From positions 1 through 37,890 of IMG/VR virus record IMGVR_UViG_3300037247_000698: a stretch of 37,890 bases of DNA. One strand, given 5' to 3'. Below the pieces are notes generated by a model that was not told the DNA's origin, searched no databases, and saw only the letters and a program-made list of their open reading frames with translations. The stretch is from a virus. The position numbers were made by a program, and so were the translations under genes. Positions within the stretch are counted from its first letter, which is position 1; each line of letters opens with the position of its first letter. Positions 28,814 through 36,534 of this stretch are shown here, one piece after another.

Positions 28814-30860
28814 AGATACAACGGCATCGACCCCGGCCCTCGCAATTTCGATAGGGCGGCCTAAATTCCTCATAGTCAGGCGTGTCGAGCTCTATTTCGA
28901 GCCCGTCGGCAGCCTCGCAGGGGACACACGTTCCGCCGTCAAGAAGGGCAGAATAGATAGCTTGCTCGACAGTCGCCTCGAGCTCTTGGGCGACCGCCTG
29001 CCTTCCGAGATTAAGCGCCTCCGAGACGCTTTGCCCGGCCGCCTTCCTGATCTCCCGATCCGATAGACCGGAGAGTTGGGCCGAGAGGCGACCTTCGTTG
29101 AAGACGCCCTCTCGGAATTGCGTCAGCATCTCATAGACGAAACCGCTTTTGAGCTTATCGGCCATGATTCCGGCCAGCGAACGCCCCTTGACCCCGAAAA
29201 AGGAGACAACGTCACGTAGCCGCTCGGGGTCGAGCCCCTCTACCCGTAATCGCCTCGAAAGCCCTTGCTCCCCAAGCTCCCGCGCGATCTCAGCCCGACC
29301 TAAATCATAAAGATCGGAGAGAACCTTCTTGATTATGACGGCCGCCTCGCCCTGAAATCGGACTTGAGCGTCTTCAAGGATGCGGAAATCTCCGCTCTCA
29401 AAAGCCTTGCGAGCGAAGCCAACTAGATTTTCCACTTGGCGAACGGATACGACTCTTACCGCCGATGTGATATCGCTCTCGGCTGCGTCGAGCGACTTCT
29501 CGAGGAGCTCGAAGTTGACGCGCTTTTCGGGTTCGGTCCGGGGTCGGTTCCGGCGGCGGCGGCGCCGGCGGTCGGGATGACGAGCGAAGCGTCGGGCCGA
29601 GACCTCCTCCGGCTCCTCTCTCTCGGGGAGCTCAAGGTCCGCCCGGAGACTGTCCTCCATCCCATCATCCGGCGTCAGGGCGGCGGCCCCGACGAGCTCG
29701 GCGACGGCCTTCGCGACCTCGAGGATCGGGCGCGTATCGAGTCGGGAGTGGACGAGCCGCGGATACTCCTTGACGTCCGGGAAGTTGAAATCGACGAGTT
29801 GCGGGATCAGGTGTCGGTTGTGAGTGTCGGCGATGATCGCCGCCCTGAAACGGAGCGCCATGATGAAAAGGGAGCTCTTGTCCTTGTGCATCGCGAGCGA
29901 CCCCTCCTCGGTCATCGTGAGGAAGTCGGCCAGGACGGACTTGACGATCTCGAGGTCATGATACTTGATCGACGGGAGCGGGTCCGCGATGGCGCCCTTA
30001 ACGCCCTCGACGCGATACTTCCAACCGCCCTCAACTTCGGCGAAGTATTGTTTCTCGTGAGCATGGAGGCTCATGAGCGCGCTCTCGAGTTTCTTGAGCT
30101 TGGCCGCGTCCTCTTGCATGAGGGTCCCGACGTCGATCCCGAGGCCGCGCTTCTCCTTTTGGATCGCGTCGACCCGGAGGAGCATATCCTTATAGAACCA
30201 TGACCGATACGCGGCCCGGAGAAGGGAGATGCCCCGGTAGTTGGAGCCCTCGAGATCGTTGACGAAAACGAGGAGCTTCTCGACCGGGATCGTGTTGATC
30301 GTGGTCCCTTCCGTCTTGATGACTTGTTGCTCGATGCCCGCGAGGCCGCCCGTATCGTCGAGGAGCCACTTGAGGATGCTCGCGGGCTTGCGGAGGGCGA
30401 GCTTCCGGAGCCGGACCCGTTGGTCGACGACCTCCCAAACCTTCTCAAACGGCGCCGCCCCGTAATCGAAGGAGAGCATGAGTTGATTGAAATATACCGG
30501 CCAAGAGACCGTCATATTGAAGAGGTTGTCGGCGACGAATTCGGCGATCTCCTCGTCGCGCGTTTGATCGGAGGCGGGCTCGATCGTCCACTCCGCCGCG
30601 CCTAGCGGGAGCTTGACGACGTTGAGGGCGGCCTTGATCTGCGGGTCGGCGAGGCGCATCTTGTCGATGGTCTCGTAAAGGAGGTTGCCTTGGAGGTCGA
30701 GGTTGTAGTCGGTCTCGCCGAGGAAGCCGCCGCTTATCGCGTATCCAGTCGCTCCGATCTCCCCGGACGGCGGCCGCCGTTGGAGCTTGATGATCCCCTG
30801 CGGCGTCCAGACGCGCGGGGCCTCGCGCTCTTCGGTCTCGTACTCGATCGCTGCCGGCAT
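28773..30860 (-). CDS. Portal (Mu gp29/DUF935-like) fused to MuF head-morphogenesis domain, 695 aa
   Basis: ATG at 30860 with TTGGAGGCATCT upstream. Residues about 25-410 are the DUF935 portal: DYNLDLQGNLLYETIDKMR, LPLGAAEWTIEPAS, FDYGAAPFEKVWEV, then a wing/stem region and RHLIPQLVDFNFPDV. After an Arg-rich linker (HPDRRRRRRRNRP) the C-terminal 240 residues are MuF/gp30-like: SVSEALNLGRQAVAQELE and the Cys/Asp-rich end DGGTCVPCEAADGLE with GRCRC. In Mu these are two genes. The fused protein forms the dodecameric DNA gate and the minor head protein together. Confidence 0.83.
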   Translation of the reverse strand: MPAAIEYETEEREAPRVWTPQGIIKLQRRPPSGEIGATGYAISGGFLGETDYNLDLQGNLLYETIDKMRLADPQIKAALNVVKLPLGAAEWTIEPASDQTRDEEIAEFVADNLFNMTVSWPVYFNQLMLSFDYGAAPFEKVWEVVDQRVRLRKLALRKPASILKWLLDDTGGLAGIEQQVIKTEGTTINTIPVEKLLVFVNDLEGSNYRGISLLRAAYRSWFYKDMLLRVDAIQKEKRGLGIDVGTLMQEDAAKLKKLESALMSLHAHEKQYFAEVEGGWKYRVEGVKGAIADPLPSIKYHDLEIVKSVLADFLTMTEEGSLAMHKDKSSLFIMALRFRAAIIADTHNRHLIPQLVDFNFPDVKEYPRLVHSRLDTRPILEVAKAVAELVGAAALTPDDGMEDSLRADLELPEREEPEEVSARRFARHPDRRRRRRRNRPRTEPEKRVNFELLEKSLDAAESDITSAVRVVSVRQVENLVGFARKAFESGDFRILEDAQVRFQGEAAVIIKKVLSDLYDLGRAEIARELGEQGLSRRLRVEGLDPERLRDVVSFFGVKGRSLAGIMADKLKSGFVYEMLTQFREGVFNEGRLSAQLSGLSDREIRKAAGQSVSEALNLGRQAVAQELEATVEQAIYSALLDGGTCVPCEAADGLEIELDTPDYEEFRPPYRNCEGRGRCRCIYVFILKSEARDVA

Positions 30861-30952
30861 AGATGCCTCCAATGGCTAAGGTAGACGGCCAAGAGCCCGA
30901 CGCCTACGATCCCGATTATAACCTCCGGGCCGGGGCCGACGGACGTCTCCAT
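30734..30952 (-). CDS. Small membrane protein overlapping portal start, 72 aa
   Basis: ATG at 30952 is five bases past the methyltransferase stop. Residues 9-24 (EVIIGIVGVGLLAVYL) form a transmembrane helix. The C-terminal half overlaps the portal gene by 127 nt and is Arg/Ser-rich low complexity, so it may not be under selection. Coding probability is moderate; it fills an otherwise empty gap. Confidence 0.45.
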   Translation of the reverse strand: METSVGPGPEVIIGIVGVGLLAVYLSHWRHLCRQRSSTRPKSARPRASGRRRGSSSSNGGRRPGRSERLDTR

Positions 30953-30956
30953 CGTG

Positions 30957-32111
30957 TCACTTCGCGGGAGCCATCAGCCCCATCTGCGCCGTGCGCTCCC
31001 GCGCCATCTTGCAGTAGTCCGCGCTCATCTCGATGAGGATCGAGTGCCGGCCCAACCGCTCAGCCACCAGCCCAACGGTGCCGCTGCCGGCGAACGGGTC
31101 GAGGACCCGGCAGGGGACAGGCTCGCCGTCGTGGTCGCATGCGGGTCGCCAGCCACGATCTACGCGGCGATAGCCATGCCCGCCTTTCGCGGCGTTCTCG
31201 GCTCGCTGTCCACGAGCGCCATCGTCTTCGTGGTCATGCCATGATCGCCCGATGGTTCCACCTTCCGCCTCCACCACCCGCTCCCACGGCGCGCCACACT
31301 CCGGGCAGCACCCCCGCTCCGACGTGCCTGCCAGGATACACGGCTCCACCAGCTTCTCCGGGAACGTGGCGAAGTGGGCTTTAGGATAGGGCTGCGTCGC
31401 GATCTCCCACACGGAGCGGCGGTTGCGGCCAGCGGGATGGTTGCCTGCCCTGTCCCGTTGCTCGCTTCGCCCGGGCACAAATGACTTGGGGAGACATCCT
31501 CGCTGCCCATCGAAGTTTGGACGCTCGATACCAAGATTCGGCTCCCGTATCGCGTCGGCGTCGTAGTAGTACCGCGCCTTTTTCGTGAGCAAGAACATGT
31601 ACTCGTGGCTCCGCGTCGGCCTGTCCGTCACCGACTCCGGCATCGGGTTGGGCTTCGACCACACGATGTCCGAGCGCAGCCACCAGCCGTCCGCCTGTAG
31701 CGCGAAGGCCACGCGCCAGGGAATGCCCACGAGATCCTTAGGCTTGAGGCCGGGCGGCGTTGGGGCACGGCCACAGGGATGATTGCTGTGCTTGTGGCCA
31801 CCGCCTGTCCCTAGCCGTTCACCCAATTTGTCTAGTGCTTGATATGCTGGCTGACCACTGCTCGCATAGCTGTCACCTAAATTCAGCCAAAGCGTCCCGT
31901 CGTCCCGCAGCACCCGCCGCACCTCGCGCATCACCTGGACGATGTGCTCGACGTACAGCTCCGGCGTCGGCTCGAGGCCCAACTCATCGGGGCCGATGCT
32001 GTAGTCCCGAAGCCCCCAATAGGGCGGGGACGTGACGCAGGTATGAACGCTGCCGTCCGGCATCGCGGCCAGGGCCTCGCGGGCGTCGGCGCAGATGATC
32101 TCGACGGTCAT
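30957..32111 (-). CDS. DNA methyltransferase, beta-class (N4-cytosine or N6-adenine), 384 aa
   Basis: ATG at 32111 with AGGAGGACCGTAA upstream. The catalytic motif TSPPYWGL (27-34) precedes the AdoMet-binding motif DPFAGSGT (338-345), which is the beta-class order. SPPY favours N4-cytosine, though N6-adenine enzymes also carry it. A Cys pair (CCPECGAPW) in the long middle suggests a zinc-bearing target-recognition insert. No matching endonuclease is nearby, so it is likely an orphan enzyme protecting phage DNA from host restriction. Confidence 0.87.
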   Translation of the reverse strand: MTVEIICADAREALAAMPDGSVHTCVTSPPYWGLRDYSIGPDELGLEPTPELYVEHIVQVMREVRRVLRDDGTLWLNLGDSYASSGQPAYQALDKLGERLGTGGGHKHSNHPCGRAPTPPGLKPKDLVGIPWRVAFALQADGWWLRSDIVWSKPNPMPESVTDRPTRSHEYMFLLTKKARYYYDADAIREPNLGIERPNFDGQRGCLPKSFVPGRSEQRDRAGNHPAGRNRRSVWEIATQPYPKAHFATFPEKLVEPCILAGTSERGCCPECGAPWERVVEAEGGTIGRSWHDHEDDGARGQRAENAAKGGHGYRRVDRGWRPACDHDGEPVPCRVLDPFAGSGTVGLVAERLGRHSILIEMSADYCKMARERTAQMGLMAPAK

Positions 32112-32516
32112 TTACGGTCCTCCTTGCCGTCGATTATACCTCACAAAGCCGTCGAGGCGCGCCCTGACGCTAAGAAGAATGTCGACGTGATAGACCGCGA
32201 GGACCCGAACGACGTCATCCTCAAATATCGAGCCATCGCGAACCTTCCGGAAGTGCTCGAGCTCCTTGTCGACCCATGCCCGGGCGAGCGCGAGCTCCGG
32301 CGAGACGATCTTCGGTCGAGGAGATCGATACCGTAGGCCAAGCGTGTTCCTTGTATAGACGCCGACCGATATCCCGTTGCGGCCGATCTTCTCGGCGATC
32401 CGATGAGCACTCCATCCCAATGCCCACAATTCGCCGATCTCCTGACGCTCCTCGGGCGTGTAGCGGCCCCGCTTGGTCGAGCGCGCCAACGACTGTCTAT
32501 ACCTCGACATTAGCAT
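32112..32516 (-). CDS. Helix-turn-helix-like protein, 134 aa
   Basis: ATG at 32516 (or 32510), six bases past the C5-methyltransferase stop. KRGRYTPEERQEIGELWALG and WSAHRIAEKIGRNGISVGVY form a resolvase- or myb-type helix-turn-helix (helix, turn, recognition helix). The C-terminal half is helical. Lying between two methyltransferases it may regulate them or the late genes. A target is not visible. Confidence 0.6.
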   Translation of the reverse strand: MLMSRYRQSLARSTKRGRYTPEERQEIGELWALGWSAHRIAEKIGRNGISVGVYTRNTLGLRYRSPRPKIVSPELALARAWVDKELEHFRKVRDGSIFEDDVVRVLAVYHVDILLSVRARLDGFVRYNRRQGGP

Positions 32517-32521
32517 CGTTC

Positions 32522-33358
32522 TCACTTCGGGGCCGCGTCGGTCCTCATGATCCGCCGTCCGAGCCATTCGGCGACTTGCGGCACGACGGCGTTTCCGAGT
32601 CCTCTAAGTCTGTCCACCCGAGAGGGAACCCCATGAGCCACTCGACCCACGTCGGATTCAACTGTCCACCAGTCGCCGCTTGATCCGTCGGCTCCGGGAC
32701 GTGAACCGCCCTTCCGAGGAGTGAGTTGACGGGGACGTTCTTGCATGACTCCGCGCTTCCGTCCTTGTGATCCCGGCCCGTCGGAGTCGGCCAAAGCCCA
32801 TGTCGCGCCATCGCCTGCAAAGACGGCCGGACTGGCCCTATCCACCCCATCCCGCCACCCTGATTTGATCCGTATGAGATCGCGCTCGGCGTGGGCCACA
32901 ATGAAGACGCGGTCTCGAAGATGCGGGGCACCAAACGCCGCCGCCGATAGACGGTCCCATTCAGCATGATACCCGCCTTCGGCCAGTCCTCCGAGAACCT
33001 CATCGAATCCCCGAGTAAAGAGCCCTGGCACGTTTTCCACGAGGACGTATCGGGGTCGTAGAACGCCAATGAGTCGAGCCATCTCCGGCCAGAGCCATCG
33101 AGGGTCATCGGCTCCTCGTCGCTGTCCGGCGACCGAGACGGGTTGGCAGGGGAATCCTCCGCAGATGAGATCAACCTTTTCGAGCTCATCGCCTGTAACC
33201 TCCTTGATATCGCCATAGCGACGGACGTCCGGCCAATGCTTCGCGAGGACGCGGCGGCACCACTCATCGATCTCGATTTGCCAAACGATCTCCATACCGG
33301 CGCGCTCAAGGCCGAGGTCAAGGCCGCCGATCCCGGAGAAGAGACTTCCGACTTTCAT
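32522..33358 (-). CDS. DNA (cytosine-5) methyltransferase, 278 aa
   Basis: ATG at 33358 behind AGAGGACCGTA. Canonical motifs in order: I SLFSGIGGLDLGLE (5-18), IV GGFPCQPVS with nucleophile Cys 71, VI VLVENVPGL (about 105-113), VIII FGAPHLRDRVFIV, a short target region, and IX-X RLRGLGNAVVPQVAEWLG at the end. It is shorter than typical Dcm enzymes (about 330-450 aa) because of a small recognition domain. From residue 84 on, the DNA is also read in another frame (32545-33108). Probably protects the phage genome from restriction. Confidence 0.92.
   Translation of the reverse strand: MKVGSLFSGIGGLDLGLERAGMEIVWQIEIDEWCRRVLAKHWPDVRRYGDIKEVTGDELEKVDLICGGFPCQPVSVAGQRRGADDPRWLWPEMARLIGVLRPRYVLVENVPGLFTRGFDEVLGGLAEGGYHAEWDRLSAAAFGAPHLRDRVFIVAHAERDLIRIKSGWRDGVDRASPAVFAGDGATWALADSDGPGSQGRKRGVMQERPRQLTPRKGGSRPGADGSSGDWWTVESDVGRVAHGVPSRVDRLRGLGNAVVPQVAEWLGRRIMRTDAAPK
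32545..33108 (-). CDS. Overprinted second frame within the C5-methyltransferase, 187 aa
   Basis: An alternative minus-strand frame stays open across residues 84-271 of the methyltransferase. It encodes a peptide pattern I recognise from stand-alone phage proteins next to dcm genes: FYDPDTSSWKTCQGSLLGD, FSEDWPKAGIMLNGTVYR, LWPTPTGRDHKDG and LNPTWVEWLMGFPLGWTDL. The methyltransferase motifs VGRVAHGVPSRVDRL and RGLGNAVV are read from the same bases in the other frame, so both frames look selected. ATG at 33108 (MTLDGSGRRWL) is a possible start; no strong ribosome binding site is seen. Function unknown. Confidence 0.6.
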   Translation of the reverse strand: MTLDGSGRRWLDSLAFYDPDTSSWKTCQGSLLGDSMRFSEDWPKAGIMLNGTVYRRRRLVPRIFETASSLWPTPSAISYGSNQGGGMGWIGPVRPSLQAMARHGLWPTPTGRDHKDGSAESCKNVPVNSLLGRAVHVPEPTDQAATGGQLNPTWVEWLMGFPLGWTDLEDSETPSCRKSPNGSDGGS

Positions 33359-33383
33359 TACGGTCCTCTTGCGTCGATTATAC

Positions 33384-34853
33384 CTAGAAGCTCCTCTTCA
33401 TGATACCGCCGGAGTCGGGGTCGGCGCCCCGGACGTCCTCGAGTTGCTCACGACTCGGAATCGAGCCCTCCGGAAGGTCGAGATTGATCGCCTTCGCCAG
33501 ATCGGCATAGGCGCCGGCCGTCGCGATGACTTGGTCGTCGTGAGCGCCGCCCGGGTAGCTCTCCGCCTCGTCCAGCCAAGCGCCGATCCATGAGCCCTCA
33601 ACGAGGAAGAGATCGCCGCTCTCGGCCAAGGAGGAGACAGGATTGACCCGGAGCTCGGGCGCGCCGGTCGCCGGGATGCCCTTGAAGTCGTAACCAGCGA
33701 GGACCCGGCGGCGGTAGTGCGAGATGACAGTCTTCCCGGAGGCCCCGGGCTCTTGCTCCATCCTGATCCTGATATCCTGGCCGTCCGCCTCGGCGGTCGT
33801 CTTGATGATCCTCTCGACCTCCCCGGGCGTCTCCCGCCGCCGGACCATCCCCTTGATGAAGTAGCGATCGAGCTCGTCGCGGCCCATGAGGGCGCCGACC
33901 GTATAGTCCGGGTCCTTGCCCGGCTTCGGCTCGGTCGCGGCGAGATCCCAAAACCGCGTCCAAGTGCAACGGGGCGCCGCCTCGACGATCCTGTTCGCAA
34001 ACCACTCCCGGCGAAACTTCTTGCCCTCCGCTCTCACCGTCCAGTCTCCGGCGACGAGTTGGGCCCGCGTGATCGGGTCAAGATGCCGGAGCGACTGGAG
34101 ATAGCTCTCGCGGTCGACGTGAGGGTTGTCCTCGAGCTTCGCCGGCACGAACGGCCTCCCGGCCGAGGGCCCCTCCGTAAGCATCCGTTGTTTGACCCAC
34201 TCATGGCCGACTCCTCCGGGGTTGGACGCCCATCGCATCCGGAGCGGGACGCGGGAGAGCATGGCGATCCGTTGGCAGTTGGGGCAAGCGGAGTCCGGCT
34301 CGTCCTTGTGGTCCGGACACGTCGGCCGCCGGAGTCGCGAGAAGAGATAGGTGTATTGGCTCTCGGTAAACTGCGTGAGCTCGTCGAAGCCGATGTATTG
34401 AAACTCCGCCGATTGATAACCGTACTTGTCGCCCTCATATTGGAGATAGCCGAAGGTGAGCGTCGCCCCCAACGGGAAGCGCCAAGAGTGAGTCTCATGA
34501 TCCCACTTCGCATCGGTCGGCCGGAGCCATTGATCGGCTCGCGCCATGAGAGCGCCGGGGAGGGAGAGGTCGCGATAGGATCGGCGGAGGAGGAGGGCCG
34601 CATAGCCGGGGATCTCGATGTATTGGAGGGCGGCCATGAGGAGCGCCTCGCTCTTGCCCCCGCCAGCCGCGCCCCCATAACCGGCCTCTTCATCGTTGAG
34701 GAGGAGGAAATAGCTTTGCTTAGGTGTCGGGTTTTTCGGGTTGTATGGGCGGATCAGCCGGAGGCGGGAGGTAGGCGGCCGCCATACGTCCGGCGAAGTG
34801 ACCGGCGGCCGCGATCTCAAAGCCGACCCGGAAGACGTCTCGCCAGAAGTCAT
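33384..34853 (-). CDS. Terminase large subunit, 489 aa
   Basis: ATG at 34853 with GAGGGAGAGCTCGATA upstream is preferred over one at 34871. The ATPase part has Walker A GYGGAAGGGKSEALL, Walker B FQYIGFDELTQF and the coupling motif RWASNPGGVGHEWV. The nuclease part has FWDLAATE and AHDDQVIATAGAYADL with conserved Asp residues. A Cys/His insert (CPDHKDEPDSACPNCQ) lies between Walker B and the coupling motif and may bind zinc. It drives DNA packaging through the portal. The start overlaps the small subunit by 134 nt. Confidence 0.9.
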   Translation of the reverse strand: MTSGETSSGSALRSRPPVTSPDVWRPPTSRLRLIRPYNPKNPTPKQSYFLLLNDEEAGYGGAAGGGKSEALLMAALQYIEIPGYAALLLRRSYRDLSLPGALMARADQWLRPTDAKWDHETHSWRFPLGATLTFGYLQYEGDKYGYQSAEFQYIGFDELTQFTESQYTYLFSRLRRPTCPDHKDEPDSACPNCQRIAMLSRVPLRMRWASNPGGVGHEWVKQRMLTEGPSAGRPFVPAKLEDNPHVDRESYLQSLRHLDPITRAQLVAGDWTVRAEGKKFRREWFANRIVEAAPRCTWTRFWDLAATEPKPGKDPDYTVGALMGRDELDRYFIKGMVRRRETPGEVERIIKTTAEADGQDIRIRMEQEPGASGKTVISHYRRRVLAGYDFKGIPATGAPELRVNPVSSLAESGDLFLVEGSWIGAWLDEAESYPGGAHDDQVIATAGAYADLAKAINLDLPEGSIPSREQLEDVRGADPDSGGIMKRSF

Positions 34854-35469
34854 TATCGAGCTCTCCCTCATCCGCTAGGATAGGCCCGGAGCCGCCGCCC
34901 GGCAACAGGGCCCGCGAGGGCTCGGTCCAGCCGGGGACGTCGTCGGTCGTCTTCGCCATCGCTCGCAACCATGCTACCGGGTCCTTGAAGCGAACGATCG
35001 CCTCCGCCGTTGCGCGAGCGACCGCTCTCGCCGTGCGGACGGCGTGAAAGAATGCCTCATAGAACGGATCTCCGTTACGTCCCTTCTCCATCCAGTATTG
35101 ATATGTCCGGCGGCTGATCCCGGCGGCCTCGGCGGCGACTTCGGCGGTTGCGCCGTTGGTGATCTTCGCGCAGATGACCGCTTGGACGTTGAAGTCAAGG
35201 AGGACGGGCCGGCCGGCCTTATCGCGAAGCTCCTTCTTGTGGCGTGTATCGCGAGTCCTCGTTGTTCGGGAAGACGCGGGCGATCGCCGCGCGGACCCGG
35301 ACGATTTGATCTTCGATGGCGTCGAGCTCCTTCCCGAAGTCGGCCCCGAGCCGGGCGGTTGTCTCGTACCGCTCTCCGCCTTTGTCCTCGAGCTCGTCGT
35401 CTTCCTCGTCCTCGTCGAAGCCTTCGCACGTCCCCGGCGGGCATCCTTCGCAGAGCCCGCTTTCATCCT
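34720..35469 (-). CDS. Terminase small subunit-like protein, up to 249 aa
   Basis: The recognisable part begins near 35223: KAGRPVLLDFNVQAVICAKI, then EVAAEAAGISRRTYQYWMEK (helix-turn-helix) and FYEAFFHAVRTARAVARATA. This is the usual DNA-binding plus oligomerisation layout of small terminases. It ends in a Pro-rich tail. The only in-frame ATG that makes sense is at 35469, inside the previous gene; the residues it adds are basic and low complexity. A ribosome binding site (AAGGAG) sits at 35231 but no standard start follows it. The true start is unresolved. It should recognise the packaging site. Confidence 0.68.
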   Translation of the reverse strand, partial: RMKAGSAKDARRGRAKASTRTRKTTSSRTKAESGTRQPPGSGPTSGRSSTPSKIKSSGSARRSPASSRTTRTRDTRHKKELRDKAGRPVLLDFNVQAVICAKITNGATAEVAAEAAGISRRTYQYWMEKGRNGDPFYEAFFHAVRTARAVARATAEAIVRFKDPVAWLRAMAKTTDDVPGWTEPSRALLPGGGSGPILADEGELDNDFWRDVFRVGFEIAAAGHFAGRMAAAYLPPPADPPIQPEKPDT

Positions 35470-35509
35470 TGTGCTCTTCGGCCGCGCATCCGCAGACATA
35501 GCAAGCCAT
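35219..35509 (-). CDS. Cys-rich acidic protein, 96 aa
   Basis: ATG at 35509 follows AAGGAGGAGGCG. The N-terminal metal site has CYVCGC (3-8) and CEGCPPGTC (20-28). This is followed by an acidic run (EGFDEDEEDDELEDKGG) and a helix (GKELDAIEDQIVRVRAAIA). The acidic segment is a possible DNA mimic. It is encoded just before the terminase genes; function unknown. Confidence 0.65.
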   Translation of the reverse strand: MACYVCGCAAEEHKDESGLCEGCPPGTCEGFDEDEEDDELEDKGGERYETTARLGADFGKELDAIEDQIVRVRAAIARVFPNNEDSRYTPQEGASR

Positions 35510-35519
35510 CGCCTCCTCC

Positions 35520-35858
35520 TTATGATTCCCGAGCGAGGATCGCCGCCATCTCCCCGGCGGCGCGACCGTGCGGGCAACAATCGTGATCGGGCTCCGCCGG
35601 AGGAAGATTCGGACGGTGACAGTCGCAAGGGCAGATCACGAGCTCCGGGGCGGGCCGCTTCCATCTCACGATAAGGTAACTTGAGCCGTCCATTGAGTGC
35701 CGGAGCCAACCCTCAGCGTCCGATTCAATCTCGAGCACACCGGAGCCGGTCGCCCAATCGAGGATCTTCGTCTCCGGCTCGATGATCTTCGCCATGACGC
35801 GGATCATCTCCTCGAGGAGCATCTCCTTGGCCTCCCGGCTGTTCGTGAAATCACTCAT
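35520..35858 (-). CDS. Hypothetical protein with Cys/His cluster, 112 aa
   Basis: ATG at 35858 overlaps the upstream stop as ATGA. An N-terminal helix (EMLLEEMIRVMAKII) is followed by a beta domain (SSYLIVRWKRPAPELVI) and then CPCDCHRPNLPP with HDCCPHG, a likely zinc site of four or more Cys/His ligands. Unknown function. Confidence 0.62.
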   Translation of the reverse strand: MSDFTNSREAKEMLLEEMIRVMAKIIEPETKILDWATGSGVLEIESDAEGWLRHSMDGSSYLIVRWKRPAPELVICPCDCHRPNLPPAEPDHDCCPHGRAAGEMAAILARES

Positions 35859-36313
35859 CTCGCCCTCGCTCTCTTCCGGCGCTCCCGCGCTTGGCGGGCC
35901 TCCATCTCATGCCGGCCGGGAGTCGCCCTTACTCTCCCCATCTGTAACCGGCTCATGCGGCGAGCGTGAGCGGCCCATCTTGGATATGCTTGTCGATTGA
36001 AAAGGTTGACGACGCGCTTTCGGAGTATTTGCCATTCGTAGGTGCCGGGCTCGACAGGGTCATGCGGAGCGCCCCATCCGGCGGCTTGGAGATCGCCATA
36101 CACGAGGCTCTTGATTCGGCTATGCCGGACCTCACGGCGGAGGAGATCCTCACGAGCGGAGCGCGCCATCGTATAAGCGCCGGCCTTTGTGCGGGGCTTA
36201 TAACGGAGGAATCTAAGCCAAGCGTCTTGATAGACGTCATGCCGGAGGCTCGGATTGCTAACGGTCGCGGCGACGGTCGCGGCGACGGCCGAGAGAGACT
36301 CGAAGCGAAGCAT
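35855..36313 (-). CDS. Sigma-factor region 2-like protein, 152 aa
   Basis: ATG at 36313. Residues 20-72 (SNPSLRHDVYQDAWLRFLRY, AGAYTMARSAREDLLRREVR) resemble sigma70 region 2, where a D-x-x-Q-D-x-W/F helix is followed by an Arg-rich helix. The rest is helical and very basic (GRHEMEARQARERRKRARAR), with no obvious region 4. It may direct host RNA polymerase to late genes, as small phage sigma-like or ArpU-type regulators do. It lies just upstream of the terminase genes. The homology is judged by eye only. Confidence 0.5.
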   Translation of the reverse strand: MLRFESLSAVAATVAATVSNPSLRHDVYQDAWLRFLRYKPRTKAGAYTMARSAREDLLRREVRHSRIKSLVYGDLQAAGWGAPHDPVEPGTYEWQILRKRVVNLFNRQAYPRWAAHARRMSRLQMGRVRATPGRHEMEARQARERRKRARAR

Positions 36314-36339
36314 CCTATAAGTTGCATCTCGGGCCGACC

Positions 36340-36534
36340 CTATTCTATCACTATGAGGTTATGGACACGTTTCGCGAGGTCGAGGAGCTCGAGCTCCGCC
36401 TTGTTGAGCTCGGTGATCGGCGGCGCTTGGAGCCCCGTTATCACGCTAGCCGCTCCCATCTGGAAGGCGAAGGCGGCGCCGGTCGTGACGTGAGGCAACG
36501 TCGTCAACTTGTCGGCTTCGCCCGGCTCGATCAT
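36340..36534 (-). CDS. Small hypothetical protein, 64 aa
   Basis: ATG at 36534 overlaps the upstream stop as ATGA. The product starts MIEPGEADKLTTLPHVTTGA, then AFAFQMGAASVITGL and a C-terminal amphipathic helix (LNKAELELLDLAKRVHNLIV). No family recognised. Confidence 0.6.
   Translation of the reverse strand: MIEPGEADKLTTLPHVTTGAAFAFQMGAASVITGLQAPPITELNKAELELLDLAKRVHNLIVIE

Noticed and set aside
33717-34883. Plus-strand open frame of 388 codons
   Set aside because: Antisense to the large terminase, whose motifs are unmistakable. The shadow protein has no recognisable domain.
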